A DNA stretch of 43,017 bases, taken from assembly GCA_016860845.1 (NCBI GenBank), contig BOKF01000067.1:1-43017 (forward strand), in the 5' to 3' direction. The position numbers and the translations under genes are program-made. The DNA comes from Chloroflexota bacterium. GTDB lineage: Bacteria; Chloroflexota; Anaerolineae; 4572-78; J111. A model generated the notes under the pieces. It saw only the letters and a list, made by a program, of their open reading frames with translations. It ran no database searches and was not told the DNA's origin. Shown piece by piece: positions 15,234-23,036 of this stretch (its first letter is position 1; each line of letters starts with the position of its first letter).

Positions 15234-15932
15234 ATGTCAAGACTTTATATCGGAATAGATGATACCGACATTTTGGACTCGCCGGGCACAGGCCACCTGG
15301 CCCGTGAGATTGCCGCAACGCTGGCAGAGCGCTGGCCCCTGGTGGGCATCACCCGCCACCAACTGCTCAACGACCCGCGCGTGCCGATGACCGCCCGCAA
15401 CAGCGCCAATGTCATTCATTTGGAGGTTGGTGCAAATGCCCTGGATTTGAACCATATCGCTGACGAAGTGGCGGCGCTGATGCTGGCCCGCTTCCAGCCG
15501 GGCAGCGATCCTGGCTTGTGCGTGGCGCTCGACCTGCCGCTGCCGGCCATCGAGTTTGGCTACCGGACCAAAACCACCCTGGTGACTCAGGAAGAAGCGC
15601 GCCGCCTGGCCGATACCCACCAACTCATCCTGCGGGCGCTGGGCGGAACCGGCGGCGGCATTATCGGCGCATTGGCTGCGACTGCTCTGGCCTCAACCGG
15701 CGAAGATGGGCGTTTCATTTCAGTGGGGCAGATTCGTGAACTGCGCGGCCTGCAGCCGGTCGAGGCTATTACGGCGGCGGGCATAAGCGGAGTGCGGACT
15801 TTGGCCGGCCAGGTAGTCAGCAGCGGCCTGATTGAAACCGCGGACAAAATCCGCCCGGCCCTGATCGGTGGGGAGGCGGTGCTGCTGGTCGAACCTAACG
15901 GAGAGCAGTGGCGGGCGGTTCGGCGGGATTAG
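15234..15932 (+). CDS. TiaS-like (tRNA-Ile2 agmatinylcytidine synthase-related) protein
   Basis: This 232-residue protein opens with YIGIDDTDILDSPGTGHLAR, the kinase-like and ferredoxin-like signature of archaeal TiaS, and continues through TARNSANVIHLE and ALGGTGGGIIGALAAT. True TiaS is much longer and adds an OB-fold and a zinc ribbon to bind tRNA; both are missing here. Bacteria use TilS/lysidine rather than agmatidine, so tRNA modification is unlikely. A phosphotransferase role on another substrate, perhaps tied to the metal-related neighbours, is an inference. The ATG at 15234 follows GGAGG with a 9-nt spacer. The gene is divergent from the 81-aa/DUF134 operon across the palindrome and stops just before the REP array. 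Confidence 0.65.
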   Translation: MSRLYIGIDDTDILDSPGTGHLAREIAATLAERWPLVGITRHQLLNDPRVPMTARNSANVIHLEVGANALDLNHIADEVAALMLARFQPGSDPGLCVALDLPLPAIEFGYRTKTTLVTQEEARRLADTHQLILRALGGTGGGIIGALAATALASTGEDGRFISVGQIRELRGLQPVEAITAAGISGVRTLAGQVVSSGLIETADKIRPALIGGEAVLLVEPNGEQWRAVRRD

Positions 15933-15937
15933 AGCCT

Positions 15938-15996
15938 GTAGGACAAGTTGCCAACTTGTCCTACCTTAACTGGATAAGTTAGCAACTTGTCCTACA
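15938..15996. repeat. REP hairpins downstream of the RAYT gene
   Basis: GTAGGACAAGTTG (15938-15950) and CAACTTGTCCTAC (15952-15964) form a near-perfect hairpin. A second, degenerate hairpin spans about 15972-15996 (GGATAAGTT / AACTTGTCC). The end of the second overlaps the stop codon of the transposase gene. Confidence 0.8.
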
Positions 15997-16636
15997 AGGG
16001 GTATTTGCAGTACGTCCACGGCCATTCCTGCCAGTGGTGAACCAACCCGGCTTTTACCGGATTGTTCACCACGTACAAGATAATTCGCTCCCGCTCGGCT
16101 TCATTACGGACCACATGATCATAGTTCTCATGCTGCCAAAAATCTCCCTCACGTTCTAACAGCAGATTAGCCCGGCGGCCCGTATAGAGTTTGAGCGAGT
16201 GCATGATGGCGGGCATGGCGTGGTATTCTCCTCTTTCCTTGATTAGCGGGGTGTAGACCAGGTGAACATGGTTGGGCATCACACAGAAGGCTTCCAGGTC
16301 ATAAACCCGGCCAGCACGATAACGTATGCTTTCGGCTACCAAGCTGGCAACTCGCGGGTCGCGCAGCCAGAAAGGATCCCGATTGGCTGTGTCGAGCGCT
16401 GCATCCCACTTGCCAAAGAGACGCCGTTGCTCCAAATAGGCCCGCTGGGCACGTTCTTGTGGATCGGAAATGCCAGCCAAAACAGCTTCAACACCTTCGG
16501 CTTCGGCCAGTAGTTGCCGCATGATTTCGGCTGGAATGGAACCGGCCAGCCGAAAAGTGACAAAAAGGGTTGCGCCGGGAGGCTGAAAATGGGGCAAGTG
16601 CCGGCGGTAAGATAGCTTGTATTCCAGGGTGCTCAT
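15992..16636 (-). CDS. REP-associated tyrosine transposase (RAYT, Y1/HUH type)
   Basis: This 214-residue single-strand transposase of the IS200/IS605-like Y1 class is of the kind thought to spread REP hairpins. It shows the HUH motif in FCVMPNHVHLV (His123 and His125), the catalytic tyrosine in FWQHENYDHVVR (Tyr172), and the conserved tail YVVNNPVKAGLV. These are intact, so it could be active. I chose the ATG at 16636 because earlier codons lie in a REP hairpin; no good ribosome-binding site is visible. The stop codon TAG lies inside the downstream REP (TTGTAGGACAAG). REPs on both sides share GTAGGACAAGTTG, the arrangement of a self-contained REP-plus-transposase unit. It is not a passenger-carrying insertion sequence, and no terminal inverted repeats are seen. 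Confidence 0.9.
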   Translation of the reverse strand: MSTLEYKLSYRRHLPHFQPPGATLFVTFRLAGSIPAEIMRQLLAEAEGVEAVLAGISDPQERAQRAYLEQRRLFGKWDAALDTANRDPFWLRDPRVASLVAESIRYRAGRVYDLEAFCVMPNHVHLVYTPLIKERGEYHAMPAIMHSLKLYTGRRANLLLEREGDFWQHENYDHVVRNEAERERIILYVVNNPVKAGLVHHWQEWPWTYCKYPL

Positions 16637-16655
16637 TTCTGAATTCTCAATTTTT

Positions 16656-16743
16656 GGGCAAGTTAGCAGCTTGCCCTCCAAAGCGGTAGGACAAGTTGCC
16701 AACTTGTTCGCGTGTAAAAGGGCAAATTAGCAATTTGCCCTAC
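16656..16743. repeat. REP hairpins upstream of the RAYT gene
   Basis: Three hairpins in a row: GGGCAAGTTAGCAGCTTGCCC (16656-16676), GTAGGACAAGTTGCCAACTTG (about 16686-16708) and GGGCAAATTAGCAATTTGCCC (16720-16740). Only the middle one matches the downstream type closely; the other two are a GGGCAA variant. The cluster ends beside the stop codon of the giant gene. Confidence 0.8.
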
Positions 16744-16747
16744 GCTC

Positions 16748-19700
16748 TCACGGCCAGGCCGGACACGTTTCCTGGTGGAGATACTGCCGGCACTCCTCCG
16801 GCGTCCAGGTGCGGGTCAGGCGGGAGTGGGCCAAGGGGAGCAACTCGTCAATAGACAGGAGATAAACTTGTATCCTACCACCGTCCGGGTTGTCTGTCGC
16901 CAACAGACGCCCATCAGGGCTGAGAGCGACACTATTACCTGCGCTGGTCAGAGTCAGCAGTTCTTTGCCTGTAGCTGTGCCAGCCTCAAGCGCGCCTGCA
17001 ATGTCCCAGACAATCACTCTACGTCCAGAACTGGCTGCGGCCAGACGGGTTCCGTCCGGGCTGAAGGTGACTTCCCAAATGGAATATTGGTCGCGGGTCA
17101 GGGTAAGTAATTCCTGGCCGGTCGTCACTTGCCAAATCTTCACGCTGCCATCAAAACTGGCCGTCGCCAGGCGTGTGCTGTCGGGGCTAAAAGCCACATC
17201 CAGCACGGTATCAGAGTGGCCGGTCAGGGTGAAGAGTTCCTGACCGGTGCGGGCATCCCAGATTTTAGCCGTATTATCCCCGCTACCTGTAGACAGGCGG
17301 GTTCCATCCGGACTGAAAGCCACACTCTCAACAAAGTCACTATGTGTAGTCAGCGTCAGAAGTTCCTGACCGGTATGGGCATCCCAGATTTTAGCGATAT
17401 GATCTTCACCGGCCGTGGCCAGTCGCCCGCCATCAGGGCTGAACGCCACATCGTTAACCAGATCGGTATGCCCGGCCAGGGTCAAGCGTTCCTGACCGGT
17501 GAAGGCATCCCAGATTTTAGCCGTGTGGTCGGTGCTGGCAGTCGCCAGGCGCGTGCCATCCGGGCTAAAAGTAACTTCAAACAGATAGCCGGTATGCCCG
17601 GCCAGAGTCAAAAGCTCCTGGCCGGTGGCGGCATCCCAGACTTTGGCGGTCAAATCGGGGCTGGCTGTAGCCAGCCGTAACCCATCCGGACTGAACGTGA
17701 CATCTCGGATATCCCAGTCGCCGGTGTGGCCGGCCAGGGCCAGCCACTCTTTTGCCCCGGCCGGGCTGATATCCCAAACCCTGGCTGTGCCATCAAAACC
17801 CGTGCTGATGAGGCGGGTTCCGTCGGAATTGAAGGTAATACCCAAAACCCCACCCGTATGACCCTGTAGCCAAAACGACTGCTCAAGGATCGCGTCTGTT
17901 ACATCGGTATTAAGGGTCGGCAAAAGATCTGTTTCAAGCACTTTGGTCAGATCCCAGACCTTTACTACTGTATCCTGAACCGTTGCCAGATGTAACCCAT
18001 CCGGGCTAAACTCAATAGCGTCACCCCCACCGGCAGTGAAATAAAATCGTTCCTCGCCGGTGGCCGCATCCCAAACCCTGACCATACTATCGCCGAATGT
18101 TGCCAGGTAACGCCCGTCGGGGCTAAAGGCAACGCCTTCAACAGGAAGGGAGTGGCCGGTCAAGGTAAACAGGAGCTTCCCCGTGCTGGCCTCCCAAATC
18201 CTGGCCGTCCCGTCATCACTGGCCGTGGCCCAACGAGTTCCATCCGGGCTGGCAGCAACATTTTCCACATATTCTGTGTGACCTACCAAATTGAACAAGG
18301 CTTTAGACTCGGTCGTACTAGCGGTAGCATCCCAGACACTGACTAACCCATCCGCGTGGCGTACTATCAGGCGGGTCCAATCTGGACTTAAATTGATGCC
18401 GACCAGTTCATTCAAATCAATATGGACAGGCACCGTGATAACCCCCACAGCCTGCCCTGATGTCATGTCCCAAGTAGTAATCGTTGTACCCTGACCAAAA
18501 TTTGCGATTGGCAGATATTTCCCTCCATCGGTCTTTTTAAAGTCCGCCAGGATGAAACCCGGTAGAGTGAATAACACCTGGCCGGTAGCAGCATCCCAAA
18601 TTCTAGCTACGCCTTCTTTGGAAACACGATTGTAATCAGCGGTAACTAGACGCGTGTTATCCGGACTGAAGAGACCTATATAAACAAGATCTGTATGACC
18701 GGTCAGGGTGAGCCGGACTCGTGAAGCGGGCAGGGCTTGGTGCAGCGCATCGATCGCCTCCGGCAGGGCCAAGCCATCATCGGCCGCATAAGTTGTCGTT
18801 ATCGCCTGTAACGCCAGCAAAATGCTGAGTTCGGGATCCACCTCCAAATTTTTCACGGCGGCGGCGGCCAACTCGCGAGAGGTAGACAGGCGGGCCTGTT
18901 TTTCGGCTTCTCTTTGCTGCGTTTCGGCGTTGGCCTGGGCGGTGGCCCGGTTATGGGCTTCGGCTTCGGCGGTGGCTCGCTCGGCCAGGGCTTGCTGCTC
19001 GTTTTGATTGGCCCGCTGGCCAAAAATAACGGCTGCAACCGCCAAAATCCCGGCAATGACCAGCGCCCCGGCCAGGAATACTGCCCGTTGGCGCAAGCGC
19101 CGGTTGGCTCGCCCCTGTTCCTCAGCCCGGCGCTGTTCGGTCTCGGCCAATTTCTGCGCGGCTGCGAGTTCCCGCTGGCGCTGGGCTTCCCGCTCGGCTT
19201 CGCGCTGCCGGGCCAATTCCTGGGAGGCGGCCAAAAAGTCCCGTTCCAGGGCGTTCATTTCCTCGGCGTGGCTTTGCGCCCATTCGCCGGCCTGGGCCAG
19301 CCGCGCCCCACGATACAACTCGCCGGGATCGCGGTTCAACTTCTCCCAGGCTTGGGCCGCTTCGGTCAGATGGCGGTGCAGGTATAAGCCTTCCCGGTTC
19401 TCGTCCAGCCATTCCCGTAATAACGGCCACTCACGGATGAGGGCTTCGTGGGCCACCTCAACCGAGTCCTCGGCGGTGGTGATGAGCCGGGCATCGGCCA
19501 GGGTGTGCAACACGGCTGTGACGGGAGATGGGGGATCAGGGACCGGGGTGAGTCTCTGGCCTTTGGGCTGGGCTTCCGGTGGAGTCTGACCCCCTCCCCG
19601 GCCCTCCCATTCGACTTCGCTCAGGGCAGGCCCCTCTGAAGGGGAGGGAGAAGAGGCATCCCCTCCCCCTTTCAGGGGGAGGGTTAGGGAGGGGGTCTTC

Positions 19701-22573
19701 TTGGCGGTCGGCGGTCTTTGGTCAGCGGCCGTTAAGGCTTCTAGCTCGCTCCGCGCCACGCGCCGCCGGGTATCCTGTGTCCCCTCGCCTAACTCGGTCA
19801 GGCGGAGGAAGATGTTGCGGGCAATGGCCTGCTCTGTCGGCTCTAATTGGTTCCAGACCCGGTCGGCGGTTTTGGCAATAGCGCCGCGCACCCCGCCGGA
19901 CTCGCGGTAGCCGCCGAAGGTCAGGGTGCGGCCCCGCCGCCGCTGCCAGGTTTCGAGCAGGGCGTGGGAGAGCAGGGGCAGTGCGCCCGGTTCGGTCCCA
20001 ACTTCTTCCAGGAGAAAATCCACCAGGCCCGGCTCAAAAATCCAGCCGCCTTGTTTAGCCGGTTCTTCGATGGCCCGGCGCAGTTCGGCGGTGTTCATGG
20101 GGCCGATGTACTCTTGCTGCCTGGCCAGGGCCTCGCGTAAGTGGTCGTATTGGGCGCAGTGGGCGTAAAAGTCGGCCCGGAGGGTGATGACGACGAGGGT
20201 GGGAGGCGACGCGAAGCGAGCGGGGAGGCGAGGAGGCGAAGAAAAGTTTTCATCCTTCATCCCTCGGCCTTCATCCTTTTTGATAGACCCAGCAGCCGTA
20301 AGCAAGTTGTCCACAAAGGCCTGCCGCTCGGCTTCGTCGCGGCAGAGGGTGAAGAGTTCCTCGAATTGGTCTACGACGAGGAGAAGCCGCGGGGGAGCAG
20401 AGGGGTGGAGGGGCGGGGGGGAAATCTCCTCTGCTCCCCCGCTCCCCTGCCCCCCGGCAACCTGGCTTAGAAGTCTACGGACATACAAATGCAAACTGCG
20501 CGGGTCGCGGGCCAGGTCGTCCATTAAGGTGGCGGTGGCAGTGACCGACTCGGAGTCGTGGGTGAGGCTGGCGGCCAGGCTTTCCAGGGGATGAGTGGTG
20601 GGGGTGATGACATGGATAGGCCAACGGGTGCTGCCTTCCGGTGGCAGGCTGCCATCGCTGAGCGGCTCACCGCGCCGCAGGGCTGGAATAAGCCCGGCGC
20701 GTACCAGTGAAGATTTGCCGCTGCCTGATGCGCCGACGATGGCGAGGAAGTGACCCCCTCCCTGACCCTCCCCCTGCCAGGGGGAGGGAACAAGACGTGC
20801 CACCAACCTCGTCGTCAGCAACTCCCGGCCGAAGAAAAGATCGGCGTCGGCTTCGTCGAAATACTGCAAGCCTTTGAAGGGGGGTTCGCCAGGGGCGGGA
20901 CTTTCGTCGGGCCACTGCGGCCACCATGAGCTGCGGAGAAGCGTGGCCTCTGCCTCCGGGTTGAGAGAGGGCGCAGCCAGGGCGGCCTGAAAGGCCTGGG
21001 CTAATTCGCCGCCGCGCTGATAGCGGGCCGCCGGCTCCTTAGCCAAAGCCTTGAGAATTACCCGATCCACCGCCTGGGGTAGGTCGGGATTGAGACTGCT
21101 GGGGGATGGGGGCAGTTCCTGGACCTGTTTGAGCATCATGCCCATAGGGGTGTCGCTGGTGAAGGCGGTTTGCCCGGTCAGCATCTCATACAGCACCATG
21201 CCCAGGGAGTAGACATCACTGGCCGGCCCGATCTTATTTGCGCCGCCGCTAATCTGTTCGGGCGACATATAGGCCGGCGTGCCGGTCGTCGAGCCGGTTT
21301 GGGTGGTATCACCCGCTCTCGAAATAAGCTTGGCAATGCCAAAATCGGCCAACAAGGCCCGGCCATCTGAAGTGAGCATGATATTGGCCGGTTTGATGTC
21401 GCGGTGGATGATCCCCTGGTCGTGAGCATAATCCAGGGCGGCGCTAATCTGCTGTAGAATGGCCAGGGCTTGTTCCGAGGTCATGGCTCGTCCGGCCTGC
21501 CAGAGCGAGCGCAGCCATTCCTTGAGCGTCCCTCCGGCCACGTATTCCATCGCCAGGTAACACAGGCTCGTCTGTCCGGCGCCCGGTTGGCGTCCCTGTT
21601 CACCAAAATCATAGATGTGGACAATATTGGGGTGATTGAGTTTGGCCAGTAATTTGGCTTCGCGTTCAAAACGAGGCCGGAAATCCTCAGCCTCGCTCAG
21701 GTCGGGGCGAATGAATTTGAGGGCCACGTAACGGTCCAGCCGGGGTTGGTAAGCTTTGTATACCTCGGCCATGCCGCCTGCCCCCAACTTTTCTACCACC
21801 CGATAGGGGCCGATGGCTTGACCGCTTAGACCGGCCGGTGGGGCTAGCGGCGGCATGTCGCCCTTGAAGAGCCGTTCATACAGCTCGCGGGTCTGTTCAG
21901 ACGGTTCAACGCTCAGTTCCTGGCGCAGCGCTTCGACACAACGCTGGTAGGCCGCGACCATACTCGACCGGTCGCCCAGCCCGCTGTGAGCCATCATCAA
22001 GGCCCGATAAGCGGGTTCGGGGGTGTGGCCCTGCGCTATCCAACGCTCGCCCCACTCTAACACCTCGGGCCAGCGCCGGGCTTCCAGCAGCCGCTCCAAC
22101 AGGGTCTGCATTTTGCGTTCAAAAATCGCTTGCAGCCGCTCCCGCTCTAAAACTACCCACTCATCGTAAAAACCGGGCAGCAGTTCGCCCCGGTACATAG
22201 AGAGGACTTCCATCAACGTATCCGTTGATCCACTCTCACCGGATTTCTGTTCCAGGATAGTTGTGTCTATCCAACAGTCGTCATGGGTTTCAAAGGTGAT
22301 GGTCAGGTCATCGGCGTGCAGATAGTCTTGCCCGGTTTGAGGGTTCGTGCCCAATACTTTACGGATGCGCCACAAGGCATGGCGAAGGTTGCTGCGGGCA
22401 TTGGCCTCGGTGGCATCGGGCCAGAACATCCCGGCTAACTTTTCGCGCCGTTGGGCAGTTCCGGAATTCAGGACAAGATAGGCCAGTAGGGATTGCGCCG
22501 GGCGTGAGGGGATTTCGATGGGATTGCCATCTATTTCAACACTGAATAGTCCCAATAACCTGATTTCCAGCAT
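16748..22573 (-). CDS. SARP/BTAD–Ser/Thr kinase–STAND ATPase–TM–14xWD40 protein
   Basis: This 1941-residue protein joins five modules. Residues 1-95 are a SARP-type winged-helix DNA-binding domain and 100-240 the BTAD helical repeats. Residues 254-535 are a Hanks-type kinase (LGAGGMAEVY, Lys286, HRDIKPAN at 390, DFG at 410). Residues 565-1090 are an nSTAND1-like ATPase with P-loop GASGSGKSS (614-622) and Walker B LLLVVDQFEE (730-739). A coiled coil and one TM helix (about 1164-1186) lead to 14 WD40 repeats (1291-1930), enough for two seven-bladed propellers. It is probably a membrane-tethered sensor whose propellers detect a signal. A DNA-binding domain on a membrane protein implies either cleavage or DNA contact at the membrane. 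Low-complexity stretches at 596-608, 711-728, 764-790 and 960-1015 come from inserted repeats. The start is set by AGGGAGGG. Confidence 0.88.
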   Translation of the reverse strand: MLEIRLLGLFSVEIDGNPIEIPSRPAQSLLAYLVLNSGTAQRREKLAGMFWPDATEANARSNLRHALWRIRKVLGTNPQTGQDYLHADDLTITFETHDDCWIDTTILEQKSGESGSTDTLMEVLSMYRGELLPGFYDEWVVLERERLQAIFERKMQTLLERLLEARRWPEVLEWGERWIAQGHTPEPAYRALMMAHSGLGDRSSMVAAYQRCVEALRQELSVEPSEQTRELYERLFKGDMPPLAPPAGLSGQAIGPYRVVEKLGAGGMAEVYKAYQPRLDRYVALKFIRPDLSEAEDFRPRFEREAKLLAKLNHPNIVHIYDFGEQGRQPGAGQTSLCYLAMEYVAGGTLKEWLRSLWQAGRAMTSEQALAILQQISAALDYAHDQGIIHRDIKPANIMLTSDGRALLADFGIAKLISRAGDTTQTGSTTGTPAYMSPEQISGGANKIGPASDVYSLGMVLYEMLTGQTAFTSDTPMGMMLKQVQELPPSPSSLNPDLPQAVDRVILKALAKEPAARYQRGGELAQAFQAALAAPSLNPEAEATLLRSSWWPQWPDESPAPGEPPFKGLQYFDEADADLFFGRELLTTRLVARLVPSPWQGEGQGGGHFLAIVGASGSGKSSLVRAGLIPALRRGEPLSDGSLPPEGSTRWPIHVITPTTHPLESLAASLTHDSESVTATATLMDDLARDPRSLHLYVRRLLSQVAGGQGSGGAEEISPPPLHPSAPPRLLLVVDQFEELFTLCRDEAERQAFVDNLLTAAGSIKKDEGRGMKDENFSSPPRLPARFASPPTLVVITLRADFYAHCAQYDHLREALARQQEYIGPMNTAELRRAIEEPAKQGGWIFEPGLVDFLLEEVGTEPGALPLLSHALLETWQRRRGRTLTFGGYRESGGVRGAIAKTADRVWNQLEPTEQAIARNIFLRLTELGEGTQDTRRRVARSELEALTAADQRPPTAKKTPSLTLPLKGGGDASSPSPSEGPALSEVEWEGRGGGQTPPEAQPKGQRLTPVPDPPSPVTAVLHTLADARLITTAEDSVEVAHEALIREWPLLREWLDENREGLYLHRHLTEAAQAWEKLNRDPGELYRGARLAQAGEWAQSHAEEMNALERDFLAASQELARQREAEREAQRQRELAAAQKLAETEQRRAEEQGRANRRLRQRAVFLAGALVIAGILAVAAVIFGQRANQNEQQALAERATAEAEAHNRATAQANAETQQREAEKQARLSTSRELAAAAVKNLEVDPELSILLALQAITTTYAADDGLALPEAIDALHQALPASRVRLTLTGHTDLVYIGLFSPDNTRLVTADYNRVSKEGVARIWDAATGQVLFTLPGFILADFKKTDGGKYLPIANFGQGTTITTWDMTSGQAVGVITVPVHIDLNELVGINLSPDWTRLIVRHADGLVSVWDATASTTESKALFNLVGHTEYVENVAASPDGTRWATASDDGTARIWEASTGKLLFTLTGHSLPVEGVAFSPDGRYLATFGDSMVRVWDAATGEERFYFTAGGGDAIEFSPDGLHLATVQDTVVKVWDLTKVLETDLLPTLNTDVTDAILEQSFWLQGHTGGVLGITFNSDGTRLISTGFDGTARVWDISPAGAKEWLALAGHTGDWDIRDVTFSPDGLRLATASPDLTAKVWDAATGQELLTLAGHTGYLFEVTFSPDGTRLATASTDHTAKIWDAFTGQERLTLAGHTDLVNDVAFSPDGGRLATAGEDHIAKIWDAHTGQELLTLTTHSDFVESVAFSPDGTRLSTGSGDNTAKIWDARTGQELFTLTGHSDTVLDVAFSPDSTRLATASFDGSVKIWQVTTGQELLTLTRDQYSIWEVTFSPDGTRLAAASSGRRVIVWDIAGALEAGTATGKELLTLTSAGNSVALSPDGRLLATDNPDGGRIQVYLLSIDELLPLAHSRLTRTWTPEECRQYLHQETCPAWP
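19588..19697. repeat. Nested G/C-rich palindrome inside the STAND coding region
   Basis: GACCCCCTCC (19588-19597) pairs with GGAGGGGGTC (19688-19697), and inside it CCCTCCCCCT (19661-19670) pairs with AGGGGGAGGG (19674-19683). Between lies the TTCGACTTCGCTCAGGG core. It is in frame and encodes a Pro/Gly/Ser-rich stretch of about 37 residues with ALSEVEWEG. Confidence 0.8.
20201..20285. repeat. Degenerate tandem words inside the STAND coding region
   Basis: GGAGGCGA-type words (about 20201-20240) are followed by TTCATCC-type words (about 20249-20279). The stretch is in frame and encodes a Lys/Asp/Glu/Gly-rich and then Pro/Ala/Arg-rich insert between Walker B and the next conserved strand. Confidence 0.6.
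20389..20442. repeat. Perfect 15-bp hairpin inside the STAND coding region
   Basis: GCGGGGGAGCAGAGG (20389-20403) pairs exactly with CCTCTGCTCCCCCGC (20428-20442). It encodes the Pro-rich EEISPPPLHPSAPP stretch directly before the Walker B strand. Confidence 0.8.
20766..20788. repeat. Perfect 11-bp hairpin near the P-loop coding region
   Basis: CCCTCCCCCTG (20766-20776) pairs exactly with CAGGGGGAGGG (20778-20788). It encodes PSPWQGEGQGGG just before the strand leading to the P-loop. Confidence 0.8.
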
Positions 22574-22713
22574 CGGAAGGCCCTCCCTTATAGCAAGAAA
22601 TAATGAAAGCGTGGTGTTATCCGGCCTGTGGCTGACCGGACAACGATCAGAGATGTGATAAAAACGAGGGAAACAGCTTGCAGGATGTGCAGACAAAAGA
22701 AGCTGAATAACCC

Positions 22714-22722
22714 ATTATAGCA
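22714..22722 (-). promoter_or_regulatory. Extended -10 promoter of the giant SARP–kinase gene
   Basis: The minus strand reads TGCTATAAT, identical to the element before the cpaF-like gene. The -35 position would be GTGTCA (22737-22742), a poor match that lies inside an inverted repeat. The leader would be about 130 nt. Confidence 0.55.
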
Positions 22723-22733
22723 CAATTTGCCAA

Positions 22734-22758
22734 TTTTGACACAGGATCAATGTCAAAA
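22734..22758. promoter_or_regulatory. Inverted repeat over the -35 region of the giant gene
   Basis: TTTTGACA (22734-22741) and TGTCAAAA (22751-22758) form perfect 8-bp arms with a 9-bp spacer. It covers the -35 position of the promoter at 22714-22722, so it could be an activator or repressor site. The protein's own SARP domain is one candidate ligand, though SARP sites are usually direct repeats. Confidence 0.5.
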
Positions 22759-22852
22759 AACACGCTGAGTTAACGCTGTGAGACACAATGATCAAACGCC
22801 AAGCCGTTAAGCTGAGGTTCAGAAATCGGCTACAGTGTTGTAGCCCTGGCGA

Positions 22853-22966
22853 CAATGGCTTCCCAGGCGCCGCAACCCCGCGTAGAGGGCGTGAGCCTGT
22901 CCGGGGCAATGGCCCGGCGTGGTGGGCAGCCTACATCACGGACAATGGTCCGGCGTAGCCTCTACG
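22853..22966. repeat. Cluster of CAATGG(C/T)CCGG hairpins
   Basis: CAATGG occurs at 22853, 22907 and 22943, the last two followed by (C/T)CCGGCGT. CGTAGAGG (22881-22888) pairs with CCTCTACG (22959-22966). Inside are small stems such as CGGAC-AATG-GTCCG. It resembles an independent REP-type family 70 bp upstream of the rightward operon. Confidence 0.55.
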
Positions 22967-23036
22967 AGACAGGGGGTAATTCAAGTAACTAAAGATAATT
23001 TGCAGACAAGATACAAATAACCAGGAGGCAATAAAA

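Larger units (their letters stand above)
22574..23036. other. Divergent intergenic region (463 bp) without a gene
   Basis: This gap separates the giant kinase/WD40 gene from the three-gene operon on the opposite strand. It holds the giant gene's 5' leader, its extended -10 promoter, an inverted repeat over the -35 position and a hairpin cluster. I found no clear promoter for the rightward operon. A strong AGGAGG lies just before the start at 23037. No open frame in the gap has a ribosome-binding site or a recognisable product. Confidence 0.6.

Noticed and set aside
15234..15932. True tRNA-Ile2 agmatinylcytidine synthase
   Set aside because: It is far shorter than TiaS, lacks the OB-fold and zinc ribbon, and the host looks bacterial.
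15992..16636. Complete IS200/IS605 insertion sequence
   Set aside because: No second gene and no typical IS ends; the flanking hairpins and protein fit a REP-associated transposase.
16748..22573. SARP regulator of an antibiotic gene cluster
   Set aside because: No biosynthetic genes are nearby, and the protein is a kinase-STAND-WD40 fusion rather than a stand-alone SARP.
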